Assembly (NCBI GenBank): GCA_045106985.1
Contig: JBGCFQ010000040.1
Location: 1 to 64,000 of the forward strand
Source of the DNA: JAUIET01 sp045106985
GTDB lineage: Bacteria; Pseudomonadota; Gammaproteobacteria; Pseudomonadales; JAUIET01
Reading direction: 5' to 3'
DNA: 64,000 nt
In this document: in pieces, positions 52,836 through 60,486 of the stretch
Numbering within the stretch: position 1 is the stretch's first letter
Layout: each line of letters begins with the position of its first letter
Position numbers and translations under genes: made by a program
Notes under the pieces: model-generated
The model's database searches: none
Seen by the model: only the letters and a program-made list of their open reading frames with translations
What the model was told of the DNA's origin: nothing

Positions 52836-53276
52836 ATGAGCATTTACAAAAATGTACTTGTCGCGCTGGACTTAATGGGTGATCACGAGCATGTTCTGCT
52901 TAAAGCGCTAGCGGTGACGAATGCCGATGCAAAAATTAATCTTATATATGTGAACGAACCAGTCTATATTGGCGAAATGGTGTATACCTCCTCTGTAGAT
53001 TTTGAACGGCAGGCGGCTGCGTCAGCTATGCAGCAATTCGACAAATTGGGCGAAGAGTTTGGCATTCCTGCTGATCAGCGATTTGTAGAAACAGGACGAT
53101 CGGCTGCAGAAATTCATCGCAAGGCGAAGGAGCTGGACGTTGACCTAATCGTGGTTGGCTCACACGGCCGACATGGTTTGCAGCTTCTTTTAGGCTCTAC
53201 AGCCAACTCTGTTTTGCACGGTGCTATAAGTGATGTCTTAGCCGTACGACTGCCCGGTGAGACCAGAGAAGGGTGA
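52836..53276 (+). CDS. Universal stress protein, UspA family
   Basis: A 146-residue cytoplasmic protein with the Usp fold: the N-terminal YKNVLVALDLMGDHEHVLLKA and the ATP-binding motif GSHGRHGLQLLLGSTANSVL (G-x2-G-x9-G-S/T). Usp proteins bind ATP and are induced by stress such as starvation or oxygen limitation. A near-perfect FNR box precedes it, so it is probably expressed under low oxygen with the cbb3 oxidase. GGAGAG lies before the ATG. Confidence 0.92.
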   Translation: MSIYKNVLVALDLMGDHEHVLLKALAVTNADAKINLIYVNEPVYIGEMVYTSSVDFERQAAASAMQQFDKLGEEFGIPADQRFVETGRSAAEIHRKAKELDVDLIVVGSHGRHGLQLLLGSTANSVLHGAISDVLAVRLPGETREG

Positions 53277-53666
53277 AGATTAGAAATGCAAACTCCGATT
53301 CGTGCCTCAAGATGGTGCGTCCAGAATCCCAATGGCCTAAACGCTGCGAATCAATTGAGTAGATGTTGCTGATGTGATGTTGAGAATATTCGTGGCCGCT
53401 TTGGCTGCTAAGCTGTCCGTGCGAGGTTAATCATGCGCTAAGTGATTAATGTCACATCTAGGTGAGCTAAAAACACAGAAAATAGGCGCCAAGGGTGAAT
53501 TGACTCTTAATAAAGATAGGCTGCGACTATTAACTGCTTGCATCAATGTCCTTCATTGACTTATTCTTTCGTCGCTAATCTGCCTGTAAAATAGTGTAAA
53601 TAAAGGCGCTTTTTCGCTCAGATAGCGCTGTGAATTTGCCATAAAACATAGGGACGCACCACAAAA
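53277..53666. other. 390-base non-coding gap before the barrel protein
   Basis: No gene is apparent. Two inverted repeats stand out: TTAATCA-N9-TGATTAA (53427-53449) and TCAATG-N5-CATTGA (53543-53559). A CRP-like site overlaps the first (see separate entry). A TTGACT at 53556 and TAAAAT at 53587 are promoter-like, but their spacing (25) is too long for a normal sigma-70 pair. The gap is probably the regulatory region of the autotransporter-type gene at 53667. Confidence 0.55.
53441..53456. promoter_or_regulatory. CRP/Vfr-like site
   Basis: AGTGA-TTAATG-TCACA has the 6-base spacing and half-sites of the cAMP-receptor consensus TGTGA-N6-TCACA, with one mismatch. It is 211 bases before the start codon of the downstream barrel protein gene. 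Part of it overlaps the larger inverted repeat TTAATCA...TGATTAA, so a different dimeric regulator is also possible. No CRP gene is in the window. Confidence 0.45.
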
Positions 53667-55031
53667 ATGAAAAACAAATACCACAATATTCCAACGTATA
53701 ACGGTGCCTTTAGACTGGCGGGACTATCTTTTGGTCTTGCACTGACAATGTCATCGGCCAGCGTTTTTGCTGACTTGAACGCCATACCTGGACAAAACGG
53801 TGTGCAATCCGCGACAGCGGCTGTGGTTCAAACTATCTGCCCACAAATGGGTGCGCTTGGGGGTGGTCAGGGCACTCTTCCTGCTGGGCAACAACAATTG
53901 TTTGAGCGCTGCAGAGAGCTAGTGCAAACCTCGAACGCGCAGCAAGGCGCTGGTGGTACTGGCTTTGCGCTTGATTTAGATGAGGCTGAACTGCGTGAAG
54001 CTCTGCAAAGAATTGCGCCGGAAGAAGTGGGTGCAATGGCGTCAGGATCTTCTGATACCGCCTTTAATCAGGTCGGCAGCGTAGTAGGAAGAATGGCTAC
54101 TATTCGAGGAAGCTCTATAGCTAACCCAGTTGCAGGCGTGCAGTGGTCCTTGGATCCAACGACAGGAGGCGCGGCTGGAGACGAAGGGTTTAGTAAGCTT
54201 GGACTATTTGTAAGTGCAACTGGAGGTACTGGAGAAAAGGATAGAACCTCTGAGGAAGATGGCTTCGAGTACGATTCTTACGGCCTGACGATTGGAATGG
54301 ATTATCGCTTTTCCGACAATTTGGTCGGCGGTATTGCGATCGATTATTCAAGCACGGATGTCGATTTAGACTTGGGCTATGGCAGCTCTGAGAATGACAA
54401 TACGGGTGCGACGCTTTACGGAACATACTATGCCGGAAGCTTCTATATTGATGCGGTTTTGTCATTTGGTAAGCAAGATTATGATGCTCAGCGAAACGTT
54501 GCTTATGCAGGCAACGTTAATCAGGCTTTAGTAGCCAATACCGATGGCGATAGCACAGCGTTCTCCCTCGGTGCAGGTTATGACATTACAAGTGATTCCT
54601 GGAGCACATCTCTTTTCGGCAGAGTGCAAAGTAGTTCTGCGGATATTGATGGTTTTACCGAAAGCGGTGGCGAATTGGCGATGATGGTCGGAGATCAATC
54701 TATTGATTCACTGCGGGCTGTTCTAGGTGCTCAGGTGTCCAAAACAATTAGTGCGGGCTATGGCGTTTGGATACCTTACATAGGGTTGGAGCTTCATCAT
54801 GAGTTTGATGATGAGCAGAGAGCCGTCGTTTCACAATATGTATTTGATCCCACTGCTACCTCTTTTTCATTCCAGTCCGATGCTGCAGACGAGAATTTCG
54901 CCCTCGGAAACATAGGGGCGTCATTAGTGTTGCCCCACGGCAGCCAGATGTTTTTCAATTATGAGCGATCAATCGGCTTGGCCGACGTTACTAATAATGT
55001 CTTTTCTATAGGTATAAGATTCGAGCTTTAG
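53667..55031 (+). CDS. Autotransporter-type outer-membrane beta-barrel protein
   Basis: A 454-residue protein with a signal peptide ending VFA-D. The N-terminal region of about 150 residues carries a Cys pair and a helical patch (LDLDEAELREALQRIAPEEV) similar to the linker of autotransporter barrels. The rest, about 280 residues, is an autotransporter-type beta domain: YDSYGLTIGMDYRFSDN, then alternating strands, ending SIGIRFEL. There is no large passenger, so surface display rather than secretion of an effector is likely. It is followed at once by a strong intrinsic terminator. Confidence 0.82.
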   Translation: MKNKYHNIPTYNGAFRLAGLSFGLALTMSSASVFADLNAIPGQNGVQSATAAVVQTICPQMGALGGGQGTLPAGQQQLFERCRELVQTSNAQQGAGGTGFALDLDEAELREALQRIAPEEVGAMASGSSDTAFNQVGSVVGRMATIRGSSIANPVAGVQWSLDPTTGGAAGDEGFSKLGLFVSATGGTGEKDRTSEEDGFEYDSYGLTIGMDYRFSDNLVGGIAIDYSSTDVDLDLGYGSSENDNTGATLYGTYYAGSFYIDAVLSFGKQDYDAQRNVAYAGNVNQALVANTDGDSTAFSLGAGYDITSDSWSTSLFGRVQSSSADIDGFTESGGELAMMVGDQSIDSLRAVLGAQVSKTISAGYGVWIPYIGLELHHEFDDEQRAVVSQYVFDPTATSFSFQSDAADENFALGNIGASLVLPHGSQMFFNYERSIGLADVTNNVFSIGIRFEL

Positions 55032-55041
55032 TTGATCAATG

Positions 55042-55075
55042 GAGGCTTCGCGAGATACTGCGGAGCCTCTTTTTT
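55042..55075 (+). terminator. Intrinsic terminator after the barrel protein gene
   Basis: GAGGCT (55042-55047) pairs with AGCCTC (55064-55069), and CGC/GCG pairs inside it, followed by six T. It begins 10 bases after the stop at 55031. Its T run ends just before the stop of the convergent hydrolase gene, so it may also help end that transcript. Confidence 0.85.
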
Positions 55076-55078
55076 CAG

Positions 55079-55858
55079 TCACTCGCTTAGGTCATTCCTT
55101 TTCAATATCTCTGGCCACTCTTTGTGCCAGCAACAGCTGTGACCATAGCTGTCTACAAGTATGATTCCGGCAGTGCCTAATTGTCTTTCGGTGTACCCCT
55201 CCAGCATCTCTCGCTTAATTACTTGGTCGTCGCCGCCAAGCATATGAACTTGTCGAATATTTTCAGGTAAAGGCTCTTGCTCAGCAGGGTCTAAAGAGTT
55301 TTTTAGTGGTGTGTAGCCGTGGTGTTTGGTCCACGCTAGAACGTTGAGATTTCCAGCTAATGTAACGACGGCCTCCACATCTCGCCTAGTGCCTGCCATC
55401 AAGGCCGCGAGTGTTCCTCCTCCGCTGTGACCAATTAGTATTTTCTGCACAGATCGGTCACTGAATTTGTCCAAAGCTTGATTCATGCTATCCACGACTC
55501 GGCGACTGTAACGAGCGTCGGTCCACCAATGTGCATTACATTTTTCATCTATTGTTTGGTAGTAACAGGGTCTACCAAGATATAGAGCGTTGGCTGGGTC
55601 TAGATTCATCAGTTTTAGCATTAATGGTTTGCGAGGGCTTGGGTCTCTAGCGATAGCGTATTTTGTTCGCCACGGCTTACCATCACCTTCTATGTATACG
55701 TGTAAGCGCGTGCCAGAGCCACTCTTTTCAACAACCTTGTGGAGGAAGTCTGCCTGGATTTCTGAAGCGGAATCCAACGATTCGATTCCTTCCACCCATG
55801 CGCAGGAGTTTATAAAACTAAAAATGCTAGCCGTTAAGATTAGAGTGTGAGTACGCAT
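55079..55858 (-). CDS. Lipoprotein alpha/beta hydrolase
   Basis: A 259-residue alpha/beta hydrolase with a lipoprotein-like signal (ILTASIFSFINSC, Cys19), so likely outer-membrane or periplasmic. The nucleophile elbow is LIGHSGGGTLAAL (Ser in G-H-S-G-G). The acid lies in the GGDDQVI region, and the catalytic His in the late SYGHSCCWHKEWP segment, which also has a Cys pair. The closest resemblance is to lipase/esterases of the DUF-type serine hydrolases; substrate unknown. It is convergent with the barrel gene. Confidence 0.78.
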   Translation of the reverse strand: MRTHTLILTASIFSFINSCAWVEGIESLDSASEIQADFLHKVVEKSGSGTRLHVYIEGDGKPWRTKYAIARDPSPRKPLMLKLMNLDPANALYLGRPCYYQTIDEKCNAHWWTDARYSRRVVDSMNQALDKFSDRSVQKILIGHSGGGTLAALMAGTRRDVEAVVTLAGNLNVLAWTKHHGYTPLKNSLDPAEQEPLPENIRQVHMLGGDDQVIKREMLEGYTERQLGTAGIILVDSYGHSCCWHKEWPEILKRNDLSE

Positions 55859-56077
55859 GGGATTATTCTTTTTTGCATAATATTGGTTGTGACAGATTCC
55901 GAAACGCTATATTGAAGAATATAATCGCATACAGATCACTGACTTTTGTCACAGCCGTTGATAATGAGTATAAACTGCTTAAATAAGTGATTTTTCGTAC
56001 ATCACTGCATGGCGCTGGGTTTAGAATAATTATAGCGATAATGCGGTGTCAACACTGACAGCATCGGGGAGTAAATC

Positions 56078-58813
56078 GTGCCTAGTTGGCTAGCGGGTGG
56101 TAAAACACGAAATCGACGAAGATATTCAATTAGTGGAAGTCTGCTGTTTGCTATTGGTGTGGCAATTTTACCTGTAACTACGGCGGGTAACAGCGCTGAT
56201 CGGGCGGACGAGCTTCTGCCCGTCGATTGCCTTCTTCCAGGCGCTGTGAGGAAGCTTGGAGGGCGTGTAAATTACGTTACCCAACGCCGCCCAATCAAAA
56301 CCGTTGCGGTAGATTGTGAGATTAGAGGCGGCGAATATGTTGCCTATGATCGGGCAGATTATGGCACCTCGATGCGAATTTGGTTGCCTCTGGCCGAGTC
56401 TGGTGATGCGAAAGCGCAAAATTATGTGGGTGAAATCTACGAAAAAGGCTTGGGTGTAGATCCTAACTACACTTTGGCTGCTCAGTGGTATCTCAAATCA
56501 GCAGAGCAAAATTTCCGCGCTGCACAAATAAATCTCGGGCAGCTCTATGAAACAGGTCAAGGGGTAGAGCAGAGCACTGCAATCGCAGCTGAGTGGTATG
56601 AGAAAGCTTCAGGAATGAGCAAGAAGTTAGCCAAAGAAGTGTCATTCACTGTTGAGCCTGACACGGCGCAACCAAGCGCCAAGGACCGGCAACTTCAGCT
56701 ACAGCAACAACAGATTCAAGACTTGGTAAAAAAGCTAGACCAGTCGGCGACGTCGCAACAAGCGTTGCTAAGAGAGAAGCAAGCGGTTGCCGCGTCTGCG
56801 TCTGCTTTGCAGGAGCAACAAAAGACGCTGTTGCAGCGGGAGCAAGAATTGCAGCTTGAACGCGATGCTCTGCGTAAGCAGCTCCAACAGTCGGATTCTA
56901 AACAGCAAGTGGGATTGGAGCTTCAGTCTCAGTTGGCGGCATTAAATGCCCAGCGCGACGAGCTTGAAAACAGGGAGCGTCAGCTTGTAGCTCAACAAAA
57001 AGAACAAGAACGGATGGCGGCGAAGCTGCGATCGGAAAGGCAGCGTGAGGAAGATGGGCGAGCCAGAGCGGCCAAGGTGCAGCTGTCATTAGACGCTAGA
57101 GAAGAGGAGCTGCGCCGCCAACGTGAGGAATTACAGCGCCAGCAAAACGAACTTAATCAAGCGGATTTAGATAAACGTTCTATAGGCTCGGAGCTTGAAT
57201 CGAAGCTGGCCGCACTGAAAAACAAGAGTGAGTCTCTTGAAGAAAGAGAGCGAACCCTTGCAGCACAACAGCAAGAACAGCAACGAATTTTGGCAGACCT
57301 AAAAGCCCAGCAGGAAAAAGGTCAGCTAGAAGAGCAGCGACGCGAGCGAGTTAAGGATGCAGAGCTAGTTCTGAATGAAAAAGAAAGAGCTATAAGCCTA
57401 TTGCGTAAAGAGTTGGATCAGCGCGAGCAGGAGCTTGAACAGGCCGATTTAAAGAAGCGTGCTGCTGGAAGTGAGCTTGAAATGAAGTTGGCCGCATTGC
57501 AAAAACAAAGTGATGAATTGGCCTCGCAGAAAGAAAAGCTGGCAGACCAGCAGCGCCAGCAGGAGGAATTGAATACTAGGCTGCGCGCTAAAGGCAACGA
57601 GGTGCAAAGTGCTGAAGCCGAGTTGGCCAAGTTAAAAGAAGCGATATCTTCTAGCCGTAAGTCTTTAGCCGCACTTAGTGAGGCGTCTATTCAGGTGGCG
57701 AGCGCATTGCCTGTTATTCAGCTCATAGAGCCCCAAGTTCTTCGAACAAGAGGCGAAGAGCCTAATGTTCCCGCTCGCGACGACATTGATCAGCGTACTG
57801 TCATCGGCCAGGTGCAAAGCGCTGCAGGGTTGATGGAGTTGCTAATTAACGAAGAGAGGGTAGGTGTTGACGCTGATGGCTTTTTCCAAAAGAGCGTGCC
57901 GATTACCCGTTCAATGACCCCTGTTTCTATTATTGCTATCGATAAAAAAGGCCAGCGTGCCGATCTAAGTTTCAATTTCGAGCGTAAAGCGCTAATACCC
58001 GAACCGGCGGCAATCGCTAAGCAAACCAGAGAAGCAAAAAAGAACACAAAAATCCCGAAGCTAGATTACGGCAACTATCATGCACTTGTAATCGGCAATA
58101 AACAGTACCAATCATTGCCGAGCTTACGAACATCCGTTAATGACACTGAGGCTGTAGCCGCGATTCTTGAACAACAATATGGCTTCAAAGTACGCAAATT
58201 GGTGGATGCCACTCGTTACGATATTCTTTCAGCCTTGAATGAATTGCGTTCGGAGCTCAATGAGGACGATAATTTACTTATCTACTACGCGGGGCACGGC
58301 ACACTTGATGAAGTGAATAATCGTGGACATTGGATGCCCGTTGATGCAGAGGAAGACAGCTCGGCGAATTGGATTTCCAACATAGCGATCACCGATATCA
58401 TAAACGCGATGAATGCGCGCAAAGTGCTCATTGTCTCAGATTCTTGCTATTCCGGTGCAATGACTCGTTCATCGTTGTCTCGCTTAGACGCTGGACGGTC
58501 TGATAAAACCTGGGTTGCGTGGCTGAAGATGCTGACAGAAAAGCGCTCACGATTGTCGCTTAGCTCTGGAGGTCTCGCCCCGGTGCTTGACGGAGGCGGC
58601 GGTGAACATTCGATTTTTGCTAAGGCATTTCTTGATGTGCTAAAACAAAACGAGACGGTCATTGAGGGAAAGCAGTTGCATGGAAAAGTGGCTGAGCTTG
58701 TGAGTTACGCCGCATCTGCAGCTCAGTTTGAACAAGTTCCACAATATGCGCCGATCAAGTTTGGTGGACATGAATCAGGCGATTTTTTGTTTGTACCTAC
58801 TACCAGCTTATAG
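56078..58813 (+). CDS. Caspase-like (orthocaspase) protein with Sel1 repeats and long coiled coil
   Basis: A 911-residue protein starting with GTG (GGGGAG seven bases upstream). Domains in order: an N-terminal hydrophobic segment that acts as signal or anchor; two Sel1 repeats (about residues 106-185, NYVGEIYEKGLGVDPNYTLA and the next); a Gln/Glu/Arg/Lys-rich coiled coil of about 350 residues (205-555); an Ig-like stretch (VIGQVQSAAGLMELLINE, 570-650); and a C14 caspase p20-like domain (from about 665) beginning HALVIGNKQYQSLPSL. The catalytic His740 in YYAGHGTLDE and Cys790 in SDSCYSGAM are both present. Bacterial caspase homologues cleave after Arg/Lys or act in cell-death or signalling systems. 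The activator and target are unknown. Confidence 0.88.
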   Translation: MPSWLAGGKTRNRRRYSISGSLLFAIGVAILPVTTAGNSADRADELLPVDCLLPGAVRKLGGRVNYVTQRRPIKTVAVDCEIRGGEYVAYDRADYGTSMRIWLPLAESGDAKAQNYVGEIYEKGLGVDPNYTLAAQWYLKSAEQNFRAAQINLGQLYETGQGVEQSTAIAAEWYEKASGMSKKLAKEVSFTVEPDTAQPSAKDRQLQLQQQQIQDLVKKLDQSATSQQALLREKQAVAASASALQEQQKTLLQREQELQLERDALRKQLQQSDSKQQVGLELQSQLAALNAQRDELENRERQLVAQQKEQERMAAKLRSERQREEDGRARAAKVQLSLDAREEELRRQREELQRQQNELNQADLDKRSIGSELESKLAALKNKSESLEERERTLAAQQQEQQRILADLKAQQEKGQLEEQRRERVKDAELVLNEKERAISLLRKELDQREQELEQADLKKRAAGSELEMKLAALQKQSDELASQKEKLADQQRQQEELNTRLRAKGNEVQSAEAELAKLKEAISSSRKSLAALSEASIQVASALPVIQLIEPQVLRTRGEEPNVPARDDIDQRTVIGQVQSAAGLMELLINEERVGVDADGFFQKSVPITRSMTPVSIIAIDKKGQRADLSFNFERKALIPEPAAIAKQTREAKKNTKIPKLDYGNYHALVIGNKQYQSLPSLRTSVNDTEAVAAILEQQYGFKVRKLVDATRYDILSALNELRSELNEDDNLLIYYAGHGTLDEVNNRGHWMPVDAEEDSSANWISNIAITDIINAMNARKVLIVSDSCYSGAMTRSSLSRLDAGRSDKTWVAWLKMLTEKRSRLSLSSGGLAPVLDGGGGEHSIFAKAFLDVLKQNETVIEGKQLHGKVAELVSYAASAAQFEQVPQYAPIKFGGHESGDFLFVPTTSL

Positions 58814-58992
58814 CCTACTCAACTCACTTTTAGGTTTGGCGATAAACCATTACGTATTTTAAATCACATCTTTTGGCGTAATAGCTTGTTGTGGGTGTGG
58901 TCATCTGTTAATTTTACGTTCTGTTACATTCTCCCAAAGACTTGGACCATTGGAAGTTTAATAATTCTAAAAAATAGATAAAGGGATAGATC

Positions 58993-60333
58993 ATGACTGA
59001 CCAAACTGTCGAAGAATTCATGCGCGGCTTGATTAAGCGCAACCCCGGCGAAACTGAGTTTCACCAAGCTGTATTTGAAGTGGCATCCACCGTTACGCCC
59101 TTTATAGCTGATAAACCACGCTATAAAGATATGCGCATTCTTGAACGAATGACAGAACCAGACAGGGTGATTATTTTCCGAGTTTGCTGGGAAGATGATG
59201 ATGGTAATATTCGGGTTAATCGTGGCTACCGAGTTCAAAACAATAATTCGATTGGTCCTTATAAAGGTGGGCTTCGGTTCCATCCCAGTGTAACGCTTAG
59301 TGTTCTCAAGTTTTTAGCGTTTGAGCAAACGTTCAAAAACAGTCTTACAGGCTTGCCAATGGGCGGCGGTAAAGGCGGATCTGATTTTAATCCAAAAGGC
59401 AAAAGCGATAATGAAGTAATGCGCTTCTGCCAAAGCTTTATGACTGAGCTTTTTCGCCATATTGGAGCTGATACCGACGTGCCGGCTGGCGATATTGGCG
59501 TTGGCGCCCGTGAAATTGGTTATATGTTTGGCCAGTACAAGCGTTTGGCTAATGAATTCAAAGGCATTCTTACAGGCAAAGGAATGGAGTTTGGCGGTAG
59601 CCTAATTCGCACCGAAGCCACGGGTTACGGAACCGTGTATTTCATGGACAATATGCTGCAGCATTCAGGGCAGTCAATGGAAGGCAAAGTCTGCGCTGTT
59701 TCAGGCTCGGGTAATGTTGCAACCTACGCGGTAGAGAAAATTAATCAATTGGGCGGTAAAGCCGTAACGCTCTCAGATTCATCTGGCTTCATTTACGATG
59801 AAGCGGGCATTGACGCTGAAAAGCTTGCCTACGTGATTGAATTAAAAACTAAGCGCCGGGGGCGAATCTCTGAGTACGCTGAGAAATATGGCTGCAAATT
59901 TGTAGCAGGAGAAAGGCCATGGTCTGTGCCATGTGATTTGGCATTCCCGTGTGCAACGCAGAACGAAATCAACGAGCAAGATGCAAAAACTCTCATTAAA
60001 AATGGCTGCACCGGCGTTTCTGAAGGTGCCAACATGCCGAGTGAGCAAGACGCTATTGAGGTATTTCAGTCGGCCAAAATTTTGTTTGCGCCAAGTAAGG
60101 CTGCTAATGCTGGTGGCGTTGCGGTTTCTGGTTTAGAAATGAGTCAGAACAGTGCACGAATATCATGGTCGGAAGACGAGCTGCAGGATTTGTTGCGCGA
60201 TATCATGAAAAATATACACGCAAGTTGTGTAGAGTATGGAACCGAAGGAGATCGAGTTGACTACCTTAAGGGGGCAAACCTGGCTGGGTTTGTGAAGGTG
60301 GCTGATGCGATGCTGGCGTACGGTGTTTTGTAA
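58993..60333 (+). CDS. gdhA: NADP-type glutamate dehydrogenase GdhA
   Basis: A class I hexameric glutamate dehydrogenase of 446 residues that forms glutamate from 2-oxoglutarate and ammonia. Standard motifs: GPYKGGLRFHPSVTLSVLKFL (substrate Lys), GGGKGGSDFNPKGKS (second Lys), DVPAGDIGVGAREIGYM, and the dinucleotide fold VCAVSGSGNVATYA. The Ser in the nucleotide motif and the family size favour NADP as coenzyme. GGGA lies before the ATG. The gene stands alone. Confidence 0.96.
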   Translation: MTDQTVEEFMRGLIKRNPGETEFHQAVFEVASTVTPFIADKPRYKDMRILERMTEPDRVIIFRVCWEDDDGNIRVNRGYRVQNNNSIGPYKGGLRFHPSVTLSVLKFLAFEQTFKNSLTGLPMGGGKGGSDFNPKGKSDNEVMRFCQSFMTELFRHIGADTDVPAGDIGVGAREIGYMFGQYKRLANEFKGILTGKGMEFGGSLIRTEATGYGTVYFMDNMLQHSGQSMEGKVCAVSGSGNVATYAVEKINQLGGKAVTLSDSSGFIYDEAGIDAEKLAYVIELKTKRRGRISEYAEKYGCKFVAGERPWSVPCDLAFPCATQNEINEQDAKTLIKNGCTGVSEGANMPSEQDAIEVFQSAKILFAPSKAANAGGVAVSGLEMSQNSARISWSEDELQDLLRDIMKNIHASCVEYGTEGDRVDYLKGANLAGFVKVADAMLAYGVL

Positions 60334-60376
60334 GTAGGCAGCTAAGTTTAGCCGAGAAGGAAGGTAAGGGTTGTTG

Positions 60377-60417
60377 TACTGCGGTTAGCTTGCTCATAGA
60401 GGCTAGCTGGTGCAGTA
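60377..60417 (+). other. Stem-loop in the leader of the flavin/Fe-S gene
   Basis: Outer pairs TACTGC (60377-60382) with GCAGTA (60412-60417), and an inner pairing of GTTAGC with GCTAGC (wobble), gives an interrupted hairpin of about 40 bases. It lies 44 bases after gdhA and 70 before the next start. No T run follows. It may be a leader or intercistronic RNA structure. Confidence 0.35.
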
Positions 60418-60486
60418 GAGCGTAACTCCGGTAGTAAAAAGTAGCTGACGCATTAAAAAGTGAGCATTTTTTAGGGGCGCTGGGTT

